Positions 12,386 to 25,776 of a stretch of 64,000 nt of DNA are shown here, piece after piece. Numbering within the stretch: position 1 is the first letter of the stretch; each line of letters starts with the position of its first letter. Below the pieces are notes generated by a model. That model had not been told where the DNA came from, searched no databases, and was given only the letters and a program-made list of their open reading frames with translations. The translations under genes were made by a program, and so were the position numbers. Source of the DNA: Nymphaea colorata (Eukaryota; Streptophyta; Magnoliopsida; Nymphaeales; Nymphaeaceae); assembly GCF_008831285.2 (NCBI RefSeq), contig NC_045141.1, positions 27,145,315-27,209,314 of the forward strand, in the 5' to 3' direction.

Positions 12386-14121
12386 GTATTGAGACGACAT
12401 TTGAAAATATGATATCTATGATCTTGTCTAAAATTTTCAACGATTTTAACTAACAATGCAGAAATTGATGGCCTAATATAGAACCCTTACTGTTATTGTT
12501 GTTGGACGATGGGAGAAGAAAGAGAAGTGGAAGGAAGATGGATGGGGCATTATATTGATGTGATCGTTTTTCTATTGTGAGTGGGTACAATTATGCTTTC
12601 TGCTTGTGGACTGCTTTTTTAAGGAAACTCATTCTTTCTACGCAGGATCCTCAGGTTAAGACATACTGCAAGTTTGCAAGGAATGCATCGAACCTCCTTT
12701 TCAGAATTTATTATTTCTTGTCTCTTATTCAGCATCGAACACAGCTATGCTTGCTGGATCTTCTAAGTTTCTAACATACATGAAGGGTTGCACAACTGTG
12801 AACTAGCATTTTGTATATAAAATCAAGCATCTGCATGCTGGAAGAAAAATGAATTTGCCAGACTAGCCAAACGAAATGTCCAGGAGATTTAACAAAATAA
12901 ACACAAACAATTATATGATAAAATCGCATGTGGGCATTCATCAGCACCTGCTGGTTTACAGTCTAACCAGTTCAAAATGCAGCTTGTTAGAGGAAGAAAT
13001 GGTTTCAGTGCAAACAGCTCAATTTCTTTTCTTGTATATCCTTGAACTAAATGGCAAATCAAATTTTCGCACATAATGAAGACTTCTACCCACTAAGACT
13101 AAGGTTCTGATTGGGTAATGGTAGCTGGAACCGGAGTTCATGCACTTGGTATAATTTGCTCAGACTACCTTCCGGTCGTTGATCGGAAACTGAAAACTGG
13201 GATGCAAATATATGCATTTCAGAAAGGAACAGATAACCTCCCAACGCTGTATCTGCACTCAATCTAGACTGTAACTGGCATCTCCTACAAACGGTAGCCA
13301 CTAAAACCAGGATTTATAAGAGCTCGCTTCTCAAATGCATAAACTCTCTTCAGTTCAAACTTAAAAGTCCTCAACAGGACTCAGATTAAGTTACATGGGC
13401 TTTCTTTGGAGCACTAAGGCAAAGGGTCCAAAATTCAGAGTAAATCTGATGTTCTAATAGGACTTCAGCAAACAGAACTCGGGATGATGTATAATCCAAT
13501 GAAATCTAAAATGAAAAAAAAAAAAAAAATCAACCAATAAGAGCTTTATACATATCAGTCGATTCAGATCTCCACCCAAAAGAAATGTAAATATAATTTA
13601 TTTTGGGACGAAACGAAGAAGGTCAACCATAACATTACCTTCAACCTATGATTCACTGCGGGATGGATGTCGATGTGACTCTCCTCGTTCTCTTCGCCTG
13701 AGTCTCTCTCGTGCTCTCTCTTGACATATTTCTCATGATCCGATAGCGCGACATTGAAATCAAACGCCTCGTTTCTCTCATTGAAACCTAAGCCAATGAA
13801 TGCATGTTTTCCCCTTCCGTCTTCTATCTTCAGCACAAAATAGCGGGAGGAATCAAGAACAGTTTCCACGGAATTCTCTCTCTGCCCTGGGAGGACGAAG
13901 CAGGCGGCAAAGAGGTCGCCTGAGTTGGGATCTTCAAGCCGAATCTCACATCTTTCTTTACATGACACGACCCTCAGTCTTCCCGACCAAATCTTATCAG
14001 ACTGAAGCCACTCCCCACACTTGTAACCACCACTACTGCTTCTGGGAGGAATTTTATACACGGAGACTTCCCGGACGACAAGAAGAGTTTGCTCGAGTGC
14101 TTCTTCTTCCTCAAACGACAT
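9420..14121 (-). CDS. NECAP-like adaptin ear-binding coat-associated protein, three exons
   Basis: Protein of 285 residues. Exons, in transcript order: 14121-13639 (161 codons), 9984-9679 (102 codons) and 9488-9420 (22 codons plus stop). All junctions are phase 0 GT-AG. NECAP proteins bind AP-1/AP-2 adaptor ears and act in clathrin-mediated endocytosis at the plasma membrane. Residues 1 to about 161 form the NECAP PHear domain, with the hallmark phrases YKIPPR, GGYKCGEW, WSGRLRVV and FIGLGFNERNEAFDFN. The middle is a Gly/Pro/Thr-rich linker with PLPPPPNDPVA. The C-terminus ends GWAAF, which gives a terminal WxxF adaptor-ear motif. It matches what I remember of Arabidopsis At3g58600 throughout. 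The frame extends 28 codons upstream of 14121, but family similarity begins at MSFEEEE. The second exon's donor abuts a long CT run. Intron 1 is 3.65 kb. Confidence 0.95.
9649..9677. repeat. GA/CT microsatellite abutting a 5' splice site
   Basis: GA dinucleotides on the plus strand, read as CT in the NECAP-like transcript. The run begins directly after the GT of the exon-2 donor (GT at 9678-9677). Confidence 0.9.
9985..13638 (-). other. Large first intron of the NECAP-like gene
   Basis: A 3,654-bp intron. I found no coding exon inside it on either strand. It contains a TG/TA compound microsatellite (about 12345-12388) and an A-run near 13514-13529. Short open frames on both strands look like chance. 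Confidence 0.75.
12345..12388. repeat. Compound TG/TA microsatellite
   Basis: A (TG)n tract to about 12370 runs into a (TA)n tract to about 12385, inside intron 1 of the NECAP-like gene. Confidence 0.9.
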
Positions 14122-15190
14122 CCTTTCCTGAAAAGGAGGGGATCCCCTGATCAAAGGAAGTATGCGTATCGAAAAATTAACAAGCGGATGTAATAGCTGT
14201 TTCAAGGATTTAGATGTTTCAAGCGATCAAAATACAGTAGAACTTCGTTGGGATGATGGAATTAGAAAAGATTCGAAACAGAACACCAGGATTTCTGCTC
14301 AGAGGTCAAGAAAATGGTGGCGATCGGTGGTAGCAATTTTCAGGCACAAGATATCTCTGGATTGAAGTGGGATCAGCAGATTGGAAAGTCTTCGAGCAAT
14401 AAATAGCCGGGTTCCGTAAAGTGGCTCTGAGGACTTGAAGTATAAGATAAGGGATCGAAGAAAGGGGGTTTATGTTCAGAATGCGCCTGATTGCTGAGAT
14501 CCGAGAGGCAGTTTAGGATCTGCCAAATTCTACTCAGCACAAGGATAACGGAAGGAGGAGATGACTTCCCCGGAATTTCCCAAGTGTTTTTCGTTCATCA
14601 AAACTTGATAGCCAACTAGAAGGTTTTCCCTGAATTTCAGGTTGCGGAGAAGGATATGAAGAGTGAATAGCGAATAGACATCGCGAAGCGCCGAAGGCAA
14701 CTCACGGGCCAAGGGAGAAAAAGGAGAAAGGCTTTTCGGAATTCGGTGATGGAATTGACGCGGTGAGATAAAGAGAGAGACGCCTTCGTCGCGTCCTGTT
14801 TGACACTGCTTTCCATATTCTCATCATATCTTCTCTTTTCCGAAAAAAACGCTCCACGTTTCTTTCTCGCTTCACATGCAGTGCATAATCACGAGTCATG
14901 GCTTCAACATTTTCAGCAACTGTACAAGAGGCACCAAAAACACTTTACTTTGGGAGAATCACATTTAGAATGTATAAACCGAAAACAACCTGCCGGAGGG
15001 CATGCCTCCACATTTTTACTCAGACAACTGACATCGATACAAAGAATCAAAGAAAGAATAACTCACTTAACAACGGGTATTATTTAACAGTCTTTTCTCT
15101 TTGTATTTGTATTAATCATCCATTTTACAATCACCAACTGCCAAAATAATACCCGTTGAATGGATCTAGCGTAAGGGTTTGGTAGCTACT

Positions 15191-15212
15191 AATATATATA
15201 TATATATATATA
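15191..15212. repeat. AT microsatellite
   Basis: An uninterrupted run of AT dinucleotides in the NECAP-H4 spacer. Confidence 0.9.
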
Positions 15213-16129
15213 GCCTGAATGGGATGACTGATTCAATAGCGTATCCAAATTTATGGATTTTAAAGTTATTTTGTCTTTTTTGTTTGTTCTTTAAATTACT
15301 TCTTCAATCTTTTTAACCGGTTCAGCTGAATCGAGCAATTCACCGAATCAATAACGAGTCGAGTTGGTTCACAAACAGGTGTGTACGACACTAGTATGTT
15401 TATTACGTCGGTCCACATCACATTTGGTCGGTCTCTCTCATCAACTGTTGTATTTTGTATGAAGAATATAAGAATATTCTTTCATCTATACATGCTTGCC
15501 TACTAAATATAAGCACCGGATTTAAGTTATGCGTCTCCACTAAAGGGAGGGACTAATCCATGAAAATTAACGTCTTTGAACCGTTTTTTCTTTTACTTGA
15601 GAATTAATAAACAAACTCTTTTTTTTTTTTCTTTATTATAATGAAAGATAAAGGTTCCGCCTCGAGCAGCCCCATTATTGCCGTAGGCCTCTAAACTCAT
15701 TTCCGTATGTTTGTTTAACTATGCATCTTTTTTTTCTCTAAAACGAGAAACGATATCTTCTTGTGATTGAATCATAACTGAGTCGCCGAACAATTCAACT
15801 TAGTTGGTGAAGCCCTAAATCGTCACTAGTGTATTTACAAAGGAGTGCACAAAGTCACCGACATCCAAATTGTTGGCCCACCTTGGTTTGATCCTCGCTT
15901 CCGTCTCAAATATGACCCACTTGTTTCTTTCCTTCTTCTTTTAGATGAGTTTAACAACAACAACACAACACCATTAAAAGGCACAGGCCGACTGCGTAGT
16001 GACAAGGGCGGGACTTGATTCATGTTCGAATTCGCAGTTCCTCTTTTGAGTTTGGCTGATTGAAGAACAGAACATTAATGCTTTCTAAATTTTTATTACA
16101 TGATGATTAAGCAGTGGAAAAATTATGAG

Positions 16130-16195
16130 TTTAGATGCCTCAATGGACATGCTGACAAATTGATAAACCTAAGGTTATCAGTTCGATTCCTCTTG
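16130..16195 (+). mobile_element. Possible tRNA-derived SINE head
   Basis: TGCCTCAATGG (16136-16146) resembles a pol III A box with about two mismatches to TRGCNCAGTGG. AGTTCGATTCC (16180-16190) resembles the B box GGTTCGANNCC. The 44-nt start-to-start spacing is normal for tRNAs and SINEs. I could not fold a complete tRNA and could not see the 3' end or a target-site duplication. Confidence 0.35.
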
Positions 16196-17416
16196 ATGCT
16201 ATCAGTTCGAAACCGGTGTTGTTCCCTCCCACTCATTCGAAAAATAAATTTATTTTATTGGAAGATAAACTTTTGCCTGACTGATGAACTAAAGATGAGC
16301 GGAAGAGCAAATCGGCCAAGATTTTTGTGGGACCCATCTGTTTTTAACAAATATTTTATCAAACAATGTTTGTGACAGGAGATTAAAAGGTACGTGTCTT
16401 CAACATTCTAGGCATGTCCTATGCAAAAATTTGGTCATATATCTGATCGTGTTCATCAAAATTCAAAAGTTTAGTTTTTAGTGTGACCAAATTAGATGAC
16501 AACTCAAGCAGTAAACAAACATGTTCAAATGAAGAGTATATAACTTATTCTGCATATTTGTTCCATAATCATTAGAGAAAACGGTAACTAGTGCTGTCGA
16601 GATGGTTTATCCAATCGAATCCGTTAGCCTGCCGATTGGGAAAAGGTTTACTTTACCCACTCACGAGAGTCGTACGCGGATCGCGATACAAAGCAGTTTT
16701 CAACGTCTATATATATTTTTAACCGAAAGCTAATAAGTAATATAAAATAGCAAAAATATTAAGTGGCACTCTTGAATCTACTTTTTACATGTATTGGTGC
16801 AACTGCGTCTTTAAAATGAAGTTGCTATGTCTTCCTTCCTACCGTGACCGTGGTGCTCAATAATCCAAATTTGTCGTTTGAACGTTATATTTCAAATTTC
16901 GACGTGAAAATAAAAGTACAATTCAAATTGTGAATTTGAAAACAGTTTTGGATATGGCATTAGGTTTTTTCGTTACTCACATTTGAATTTCAATACATAA
17001 ATAAATGTCCAATAAATCGGATATAGTAAAACTTACATCCGATTCTAATCCAGTGCATGTCAAACCAAATCAAATATATGCTTATTCAGAATACATGTTA
17101 TTCAGAATCTAAGCTTTACTTTCCTGTGCAGTGTGCATACCATAAGCTAGGAGAACCAATTTTTTTAATAATATTAGTCATATTATACTTTAATGTGAAA
17201 ATATAGAACAAGAACTTCAAATTATTTACTGACAAGCTATCATGTACATCCCTGTAAATCAAATCTGGCATCAAAGTTCGACTAAATACACGTAGAATCC
17301 GTTGGCCTTCGATCTCCAATAGCATGTTGCTCTGATATGCGATCATATTATCTCGGTGATACTTAGATCTGAGCCGTCTGTACTATGTAAAAGAAAAAAG
17401 GAAGAAGGACGACTAA

Positions 17417-18007
<591 letters not shown>

Positions 18008-19680
18008 GCTTCTCTCTCCCGTCAAGAGGCTTGCGTTTCGTCTTTGTGCGAATTTCTTGCATAGGTTTTTGGGGGATTTGGGGCCTGCTTATGTGAATAT
18101 CATCAGGGGATGACTTGCCGGTGGTTCTATTGTTCTTTCATTTTTCTTTCACCTGTTGCACATGGTATCTTCAACAATGCCGAAGAAATGCAAACTAATC
18201 CTTTCTCTTATAATGGCATCTCTTTCTGTAAAGCCTAGGGGTGTTTATTTGACGTTCAGTGTTGCTTACACGATGGGGAAACTTCATTTTCTAATGTCTG
18301 CCCAAATTTGTTTCTCGTTGGTTTATTCTCAAAATTTTTGTTGACGATGGGCTGGTTTTTGTCGCCTGGATCAGTGCCTTGGTTGGGGAACTTCGACACA
18401 GATATTCCTAACATTTGCGCGTCGCCACAAATTTCTATGGAATCCGTTTATGTCATAATACAAGGGCAAGATTTCGCTTTCTGTGGCAATGTTATTCGTG
18501 TGTTCAAAATCTTTATATCAATTGACGTGTAGTGTCAACGTTAGTTTGTGGGACCAAAATTGTTTACTCGCGGTTAGTGATTTGGGCGTCTTTATCCAAG
18601 ATTCTCTCTGGCCTGCAAAATCTGCTCGGTTGCTTTCCTTTAGCTTTCTTAATGTTAGTTACGTATAAAATCAAACCAATGATATTTAATTTAAACTGAT
18701 TAACCAACTGAGAAAATGAGTTATAAGAAAGGTCTTGGGAGATACGTATTTAAACTTTATGTCATCATTCCGGGAAAAAAATGTATTTATGTTTTCATGA
18801 AAAGTTTCCTTTATTAGCTTTAAAAAAATTTATTCATTTTTGTGAGGACAAGAATGCCCTGTGAGAGATTTGTATCGTTTCAGTTTGCGCTGCCGAAAAA
18901 AGAAGAATCTTCTTTTACCAGATTTCTTCCATTCAAATATTTTTCTACGTGCGTATTTTCTCACTTTCCGGGTACTTCACAAAAGGCCGGCAGGCTTTTC
19001 AATGGAAATTTCTCGTTTAAAGCAAAACCTCATGATAAATTCGAAGTTCCTGAAATAACTATCTACATAATACTCGTATAATTTCGGGAGCCTTAAGAGG
19101 ATACAAATAATCAATTCTGTCTTCATAAATTGCTAAAAGTTCTCGAATTCATAAATTGCTAAAAGTTCTCGAACAGTTAATGCATGGTTGATGATCTCAT
19201 GAAAAAAAAAAAAAAAGGGCTTCAAGATCTGCGTATAACGGCCGACAACTATGACCACGATACTCTTTGTTTAATGGGGAGTTTTAGATAGGTCCAAAGT
19301 TTTGGCCATAATATTATAAAAGACCATTGCAATTTGGTTGTTCTCTTTTTGCCGTCACCTGTTAAATGAAGAATTTTACCATTATCTCACTCTCGAGATA
19401 TTGATAAAATAGCTCTTTTTTTTCCCTGTTCTGGTTCGATCTAAATATGGTTTGAGCTCCACCACCAAACTTTACAAAGGCAACACCAAGGAAAAGATCG
19501 TACACTTTATCAAAATCTTAAACTGAGCACGCTCTTTCCTATATGTTTCTTTCTGCGAAATGTGGCCCCTTTCAGAATTATCTCAACATATGAACGCCTA
19601 AGTTGAAAATTTCGCAAACTTATTGGCCGACCTATATACTCTGGAGATACGTCGCCTTATACGGTGCGTATGTTGATCAT
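18008..19680. other. Spacer between histone H4 and the PMT promoter
   Basis: The H4 3' UTR followed by AT-rich sequence. It contains an exact 26-bp tandem duplication at 19122-19173 and an A-run near 19203-19216. Several short open frames (for example 18842-19081) look like chance. I see no gene. Confidence 0.5.
19122..19173. repeat. Exact 26-bp tandem duplication
   Basis: The unit at 19122-19147 is repeated without change at 19148-19173. Perfect identity suggests a recent slippage or duplication event. Confidence 0.9.
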
Positions 19681-19685
19681 CCACC

Positions 19686-19694
19686 CTATAAAAG
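19686..19694 (+). promoter_or_regulatory. Probable TATA box of the PMT gene
   Basis: CTATAAAAG at 19686-19694 is followed 30-45 bp later by a CT-rich tract (about 19723-19739), a common plant core-promoter layout. The coding start is 1.3 kb downstream, implying a long leader with an intron. Confidence 0.55.
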
Positions 19695-19813
19695 CGCGAA
19701 AGCCGAAGTGCCCGACGCGGCCTCTCTCTCTCTCTCACTGCCCTCTGTTCAGTCTCTCTTCCCGTTCCTTCTTTATAGCCCGTCGAAGGTGTTCCATCTG
19801 GAGATCGATTGCC

Positions 19814-19864
19814 ATGAGATCCAGGGCTTCTTTGATGGAAACCTCTGCTGATCGTTTAGGTTGA
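19814..19864 (+). CDS. Upstream ORF in the PMT 5' leader (16 codons)
   Basis: A short ORF encoding MRSRASLMETSADRLG, which ends two bases before a good 5' splice site (AAG at 19864-19866, then GTAAGG from 19867). It lies on the likely first, non-coding exon of the methyltransferase transcript. A uORF here could dampen translation. There is no evidence that the peptide itself matters. Confidence 0.35.
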   Translation: MRSRASLMETSADRLG

Positions 19865-20980
19865 AGGTAAGGTCAGATCTGCGCTACTGTAAGCGTGAGT
19901 CGTATTTCTCTCTCCCTGTACCGCGCTTTCAGACGGCATCTGCTCGTGCATAGTTTGCCATTGTAGATTTTTTCGGAATTCGGCTTTGATTTGAGATCAG
20001 ATATAGAGTTCTCCGTTGTTTTTAGTTTGCTCTCTATGCACTTTGTGCAGATCTACGATTCCTTTGGCGAGAACGGTGCCGATTTTGCGTTCTTTTTCTA
20101 AACTTTGAGATCTTGATCCTTCCATTTTTCTCAGATCTGTGTGTCTCTTGCTCATCCTTTGTCATGTTGGACACGAGGTGTGAACTGCAATTTCTCGGCA
20201 CTTGTTTTCACTCGCTGTACTTAATTGGTATCTTTCATATTACCTGTAGAGCTCGCGCGTAACACGGTTTCTCTATATACCGTTTCTTCAGATTTTTGTT
20301 CCAAAAAAAAACTTTATAGTCATTGTTGCGTGACATTATTTTCTCCCGGTTGCGATTTGCTTGACTTGAAATCTGGATGCGTCTTTCTTTATATCCGGAG
20401 AATGAATGGGCTTTTCTTTGGCCTTGTGTTTATTCCCTCTTTTTAATAGGTAACCGGCAAAAGTTTATACACGCTTAGTCAGCTGTCGGTGGCTGAGTTC
20501 ACACCGCAGAAATTTCGTGGCTGTGCTCTGTAAAATAATAGGAAATTGTTCGTATTATATGTAATTAAATAATAACCTGAGATTGACCTTGAATTGTATC
20601 CAATTTTGAAGATACAGTGGAATACGATCTTCGTCATTTTCATACTTTCTTCTACGTGTCCATCGTTGAATTTCACTCGTATTCTCTATTTTGTGTTTCT
20701 CGTCTGAGATTTCTGGTTGATGTTTTCGTCTCTCAGGTCTGATTTCTGTAGATCTAACTATAACTTTCTATACGTATCATCTATGCTGCCCCTTTTTGAA
20801 GTAGTAGTTATAGATCTCCTACAATAGGCGGGTCTGAGTCCTTTTTTTTCTCCACTCATTTCTGCTTGCAATTTGCTTGATTCAGCTAGTCCCCATGTCT
20901 ACGAACTTGTGATATAGCAAAAATCCAAAAAAGAAGATAGCAAATAAGCAAGTTGAAGCTGTAGAAAATTAGAAGCCAAG

Positions 20981-23900
20981 ATGATGCGGGGTCGGCCAGA
21001 TGGAGCTCAAAGGAAGGGCTTGGTGACTTCCTTGTGTGTCATGGCTGTTCTCCTTTGCTTTATATTTGTATATTACGGTTCATCCTTCGGATCTGGAGGG
21101 AACCACGGGACGTCAGCTTTTGAGTACGGAAGATCACTAAGAAAGTTAGGATCTACCTATTTGGGTGGCGAAGAGGAGGCGGATCCAGCTGATAGGTTGA
21201 GGACCGATGAGGACTCCAGGCTCGGGATGGAGGACGGTGATGTTGATTTCGTCCCCAAAAGCTTTCCTGTAAGTTACTATTAATGCTCTTGACAATGGTT
21301 ACTTTGTCACCGTTGTCAGTTTATTTATGTTGATCCTTTTCTTTGTTTTCAAGGTCTGCGACTCTCGACATTCAGAGCTAATTCCCTGCCTAGATAGAAA
21401 TCTCATTTACCAGTTGAGATTGAAGCTGGACCTGAACCTGATGGAGCATTATGAGAGACATTGTCCTCCTGCTGACAGGCGCTATAATTGTTTGATCCCA
21501 CCACCTCCGGGTTACCAGGTAACAACGGGTACACCTTTTGAACGTAGTGCATGTTTTTCTCGATTTGTCTTGTTTATGAAATTTGCGAAATACCATGAAT
21601 CTCAGGCTCAAAGACATTGCCATCCACATGATGGACAATTGTTTTAGTTCATGTAACAACAGTGTGTTTGGTTGAAACTTGACTGGCTTGCTGGATGGCC
21701 TTCTAAAACGGAAATAGTGCCCTTATACATTTCATCCCTCTAAAAAATTGCCGTTGCGAGGCAATTACTAGTTTGTCATGTTGTCCAGAGTTCTTGTCTT
21801 GTACGTTTTAAATTATGATAGTCCTGGTTGTTTGCATGGTTTTATATGCTTCATTAATGTTTTAGTCCTGACTTTTGCTCTCTCTCCCCTTTTGTGGTAA
21901 CGACATTTTGCAGATCCCAATCAAGTGGCCTAAAAGCAGAGATGAAGTATGGAAAGCAAACATACCTCACACCCACCTTGCCCATGAGAAGTCTGATCAA
22001 AACTGGATGGTTGTGAAGGGTGAGAAAATAGTGTTTCCTGGTGGTGGTACTCACTTTCATTATGGAGCTGATAAGTACATTGCTGCACTCGCAAATGTAA
22101 GTTCAGCAAATTTGAGAATGAAATTTCAGTAATTGATAAACTTTTTTGCCGACAAATGTTTGACGATTAATTTTGTTAATGAAATTGACAGATGCTCAAC
22201 TTCAGTGACAATAATCTGAATAACAATGGGAATATTCGTACGGTGCTTGATGTGGGTTGTGGAGTTGCAAGTTTTGGTGCATACCTCCTTTCCTCAGATG
22301 TAATTGCAATGTCATTGGCACCAAATGATGTTCATCAGAACCAGATTCAGTTTGCATTGGAAAGAGGAATACCTGCATATCTTGGTGTACTGGGTACTAA
22401 GAGGCTTCCTTACCCAAGCAGATCATTTGAATTTGCGCATTGTTCTAGGTGTCGAATTGATTGGCTTCAGAGAGATGGAATACTTCTGTTGGAGTTGGAC
22501 AGGGTACTAAGACCAGGAGGCTATTTTGCTTACTCCTCTCCGGAAGCATATGCGCAGGATGAAGAGGATCTCCGTATCTGGAGAGAAATGAGTGCCCTAG
22601 TAGAACGTATGTGTTGGAAAATTGCTTCCAAAAGAGACCAGACAGTCATTTGGATGAAACCTCTTACAAATGATTGTTACATGAAAAGACCACCTGGTAC
22701 ACACCCACCTATGTGCAAATCTGACGATGATCCAGATGCAGTATGGGGTGTACCAATGGAAGCTTGCATTACTCCATACTCTGAACGTAAGTAGCATAAG
22801 TTTTAGCTGCCTCTGCGCCTTCTTGCTACCTATGCTTGTCCACTAAATTTGCAGCTGTGCTTTAAGTGTCAAACTTTTTTTAATACCTATTGAATCTTGT
22901 GTAATCATTTTTGGCCCTGTATATTGACTGAACTCGTTTAATAGTGTCTGGACACTTCTTCTTCTTTTTAAAACCTCTAATTCGTATTGTATTTTGGATA
23001 TGGCAATCATAGTCTGAATGAGGTTTGTATGTTCTAAGTAGGAAGAAAAGACAGTGGTCTCATTTTTTTAAAATATGGGCGTAATGTATTTTCTGGATAA
23101 ATGATTCTACAATCTTTTCTAAATTGTCTTGTCATCTAGATGTAGTTCCCTTTGGCTTATTAAAGCTTATTAAAAATACAAGTTTCATTTGTTACTTATC
23201 TGAAACATTTGTTTTTTGAACTCCAAAGGCACTATAAACTGAATGTGTAACTTTAGCATATCTAATTCATCAATTTACACTTGGTCTGACATTTACTAGA
23301 TTCTTTGACCCCAATGGGTCTATCCATTTGGTTCTGAGCTTGGAAATTGTCCCCATCTTTAATGTCTTCTCACTATCACGCATCCAGGTGCATGTCCATT
23401 CATAGGTACAAATTCCTCGTTGCATTTTTGTTATAAGCAGCCATTTTCTTTTACATGTTTTATCCTTTTCTTGTTGGTCTGTTCATCTTGTGGCAATTAT
23501 ATATCACGTAACATCCAAATTTTAGTCTCTTTAAAATTATAAACAAGTCCGTTTTCCAAATAACCGTTCTGTTTGTGCTTATTATCTTGTGAAATTTGAT
23601 ATTTGAGCTTGTTATTAGCATTTGACTGTTTGGTCATGTTTTTTTTCTTCTCTTTCTCCACTTTTGTCTAGTTTTCCTTTAGATTATATCTTTTAAGTTT
23701 TCATGGTGAAGAGTCTTACTTTTGGAATTTTTTAAGGAAAAGAAAAATGTTATGGGTGCACCTTTACTCGTGTTTCAATGCCAACTAACTTATGTGCGTC
23801 CATGGCCTGAAACTCACCAGATGACCACAACGCCATGGGAAGTGAATTAGTGCCTTGGCCAGCTAGATTGACTGCTCCTCCTCCTCGTCTTGCTGATCAT

Positions 23901-25776
23901 GGCATCACACCTAGCAAGTTCAAGAAGGATACGGTGAGTACTGACCTAACAACCTCCTTGCACTGGTTGCGTCCCACAGTTGTGTACTACCATATATTCA
24001 CTAAGACGTGTTTGTGAACATGTACAGGAACTTTGGCAACGTAGGGTTGAACTTTACTGGAACCTGTTGAAGCCAAAGATTCAAGAGGATACCTTGCGTA
24101 ACATAATGGATATGAAGGCGAACATGGGGTCTTTTGCAGCTGCCCTCAGGGAAAAAAATGTGTGGGTGATGAACGTTGTTCCTGAAGATGTACCAAGTAC
24201 ACTAAGAATAATATATGACCGAGGACTGATTGGAACTACACATGACTGGTAAGAAGCTTATAAAATTGTAATTGGTTTCTATGTCCGATAGTTATGTCTA
24301 TGCATACCGTCTTCTTAAAGTTTTCTATTTGCAATAGCGTATACATCAGTATGACTAGACAGATCCTATTTGTAACGATGATTGCTTTCTTTTTTCTTTC
24401 CTTCTTGGCTTCTGCTTGTGGCTGTGGCATGGGCATAAATGGAAAGAATAAACAGAGATAAATGGTTGTGCTGGTGAAACTCATCATCTTGCCAGATGAA
24501 GATATGCAAAAACACCCACATGAAAATGATCATGGAGTTGCATATCTTTGCTTCTTGGGTGTGGTTGAGTGCAGTTGGTGTTAAGAAATAGTACTTCATA
24601 GTTAATTAATTTTTCAAGTATTTTCTGCTATGTGGATTCATCAATTTCATTTATTTGGATGAACATTAAATTCATGAATTTAGACGTTCAACTATGTATG
24701 CAATGATTTTAACGTGTACCGTCCATTTTGTGGCAAATGTGATCATCAAGAGTTTTTCTTCCACACCAGAATAGTTTGTTGTGCAAATAGGGCTTCTACT
24801 GAAAATGGCATGAGTCGGTATTGAGCTCATTGATTGCATATGCATATCTTTATATTTAGACACTCATATTCAGAGAAGCCCAATGACATGTTATCATGTT
24901 CCTAAGCAACCACAACTATGAGGTTCCACCACATGTAATGATTTCAGCACCGTTATATAAATAATTGTATGCTTTGTGACATCAGCATTCAGGGAAGTCT
25001 GATCTGAATCCGGTACATGACATGTCGTGAGGATCTACCTGCCTGGTGCTCCCACAACTTTGAAGCGAATATTGGTGGAGCCAAAGTTTTTCATTTTTTT
25101 TCTGAGGAAGGGTTGGGGGGGGAGGAGAGGGGGTAGTTGGGAAGGGTGAATGGTATTTTCAAATTTTTTATAGGGGCCAAGCAATAAAAAAATTCTGGTA
25201 CCAATTTGAAAAATTTTAAATTATAAATGTTAAAATTTTACTTTTCCAAAATCTGAGGGGGGGCCTGCAAACAGCTCTTAGGTTTAGTTTGAGACTCTGA
25301 GAGTCTGAATTTAAATGTTTCTGCATGTCTGTTGGATATTATGTCCTCTTTTCTTTCTTCTGTTGTGGTGTTCATATTTGTGTTCCCGAAAATTGTTTGA
25401 TCCTCTGGTTGGTCATTTATATCAAAAAATTAGAATTGTTGATGCTTGAATTCTGTGCAACAGGTGTGAGGCCTTTTCTACTTATCCCCGAACATATGAC
25501 CTCTTGCATGCTTGGAATGTGCTTTCTGATGTCGAGAAGAAGGGATGCAGTCTGGAGGATCTGCTCATTGAGATGGATCGTATTCTCCGGCCAACTGGGT
25601 TCATCATAGTCCGTGATAGAAAGCCCACCATTGATTTCATTAAGAAATACATACCAGCATTGCATTGGGAATCAGTGTCTGAATCCCCTTCTGAAGAAGA
25701 ATCAGAAGGTGAGACTGTCTTGCTGATTCAGAAAAGAATGTGGCAATCAGGCGAATCATTCAAAGATTCCATGTAA
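20981..25776 (+). CDS. Probable methyltransferase PMT3/PMT8-like (QUA2-type, type II Golgi membrane protein)
   Basis: Protein of 625 residues. Exons: 20981-21268, 21354-21518, 21914-22096, 22192-22786, 23821-23933, 24028-24248 and 25464-25776. All introns are GT-AG and in phase. A single N-terminal membrane anchor (about residues 14-33) gives a type II topology. The family's two methyltransferase halves follow. The first has the SAM-binding motif VLDVGCGVASFG (230-241), and the second has NIMDMKANMGSFAAAL (473-488). The family cysteine phrases YNCLIPPPPGY and PPMCKSDDDPD are intact. Relatives such as QUA2 and CGR proteins are linked to pectin (homogalacturonan) methylation in the Golgi, but PMT3/PMT8 activity is inferred. 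N-terminus and length match what I recall of Arabidopsis PMT8. The gene probably has a non-coding first exon ending at 19866. Confidence 0.95.
25068..25275. mobile_element. Possible transposon fragment in PMT intron 6
   Basis: A stretch beginning with a TGGTGGAGCC-like phrase, with two G-runs, an AT-rich middle and a final run of seven Gs before CCTG. It has the look of a degraded interspersed repeat inserted in a 1.2-kb intron. I cannot assign a family. Confidence 0.25.
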
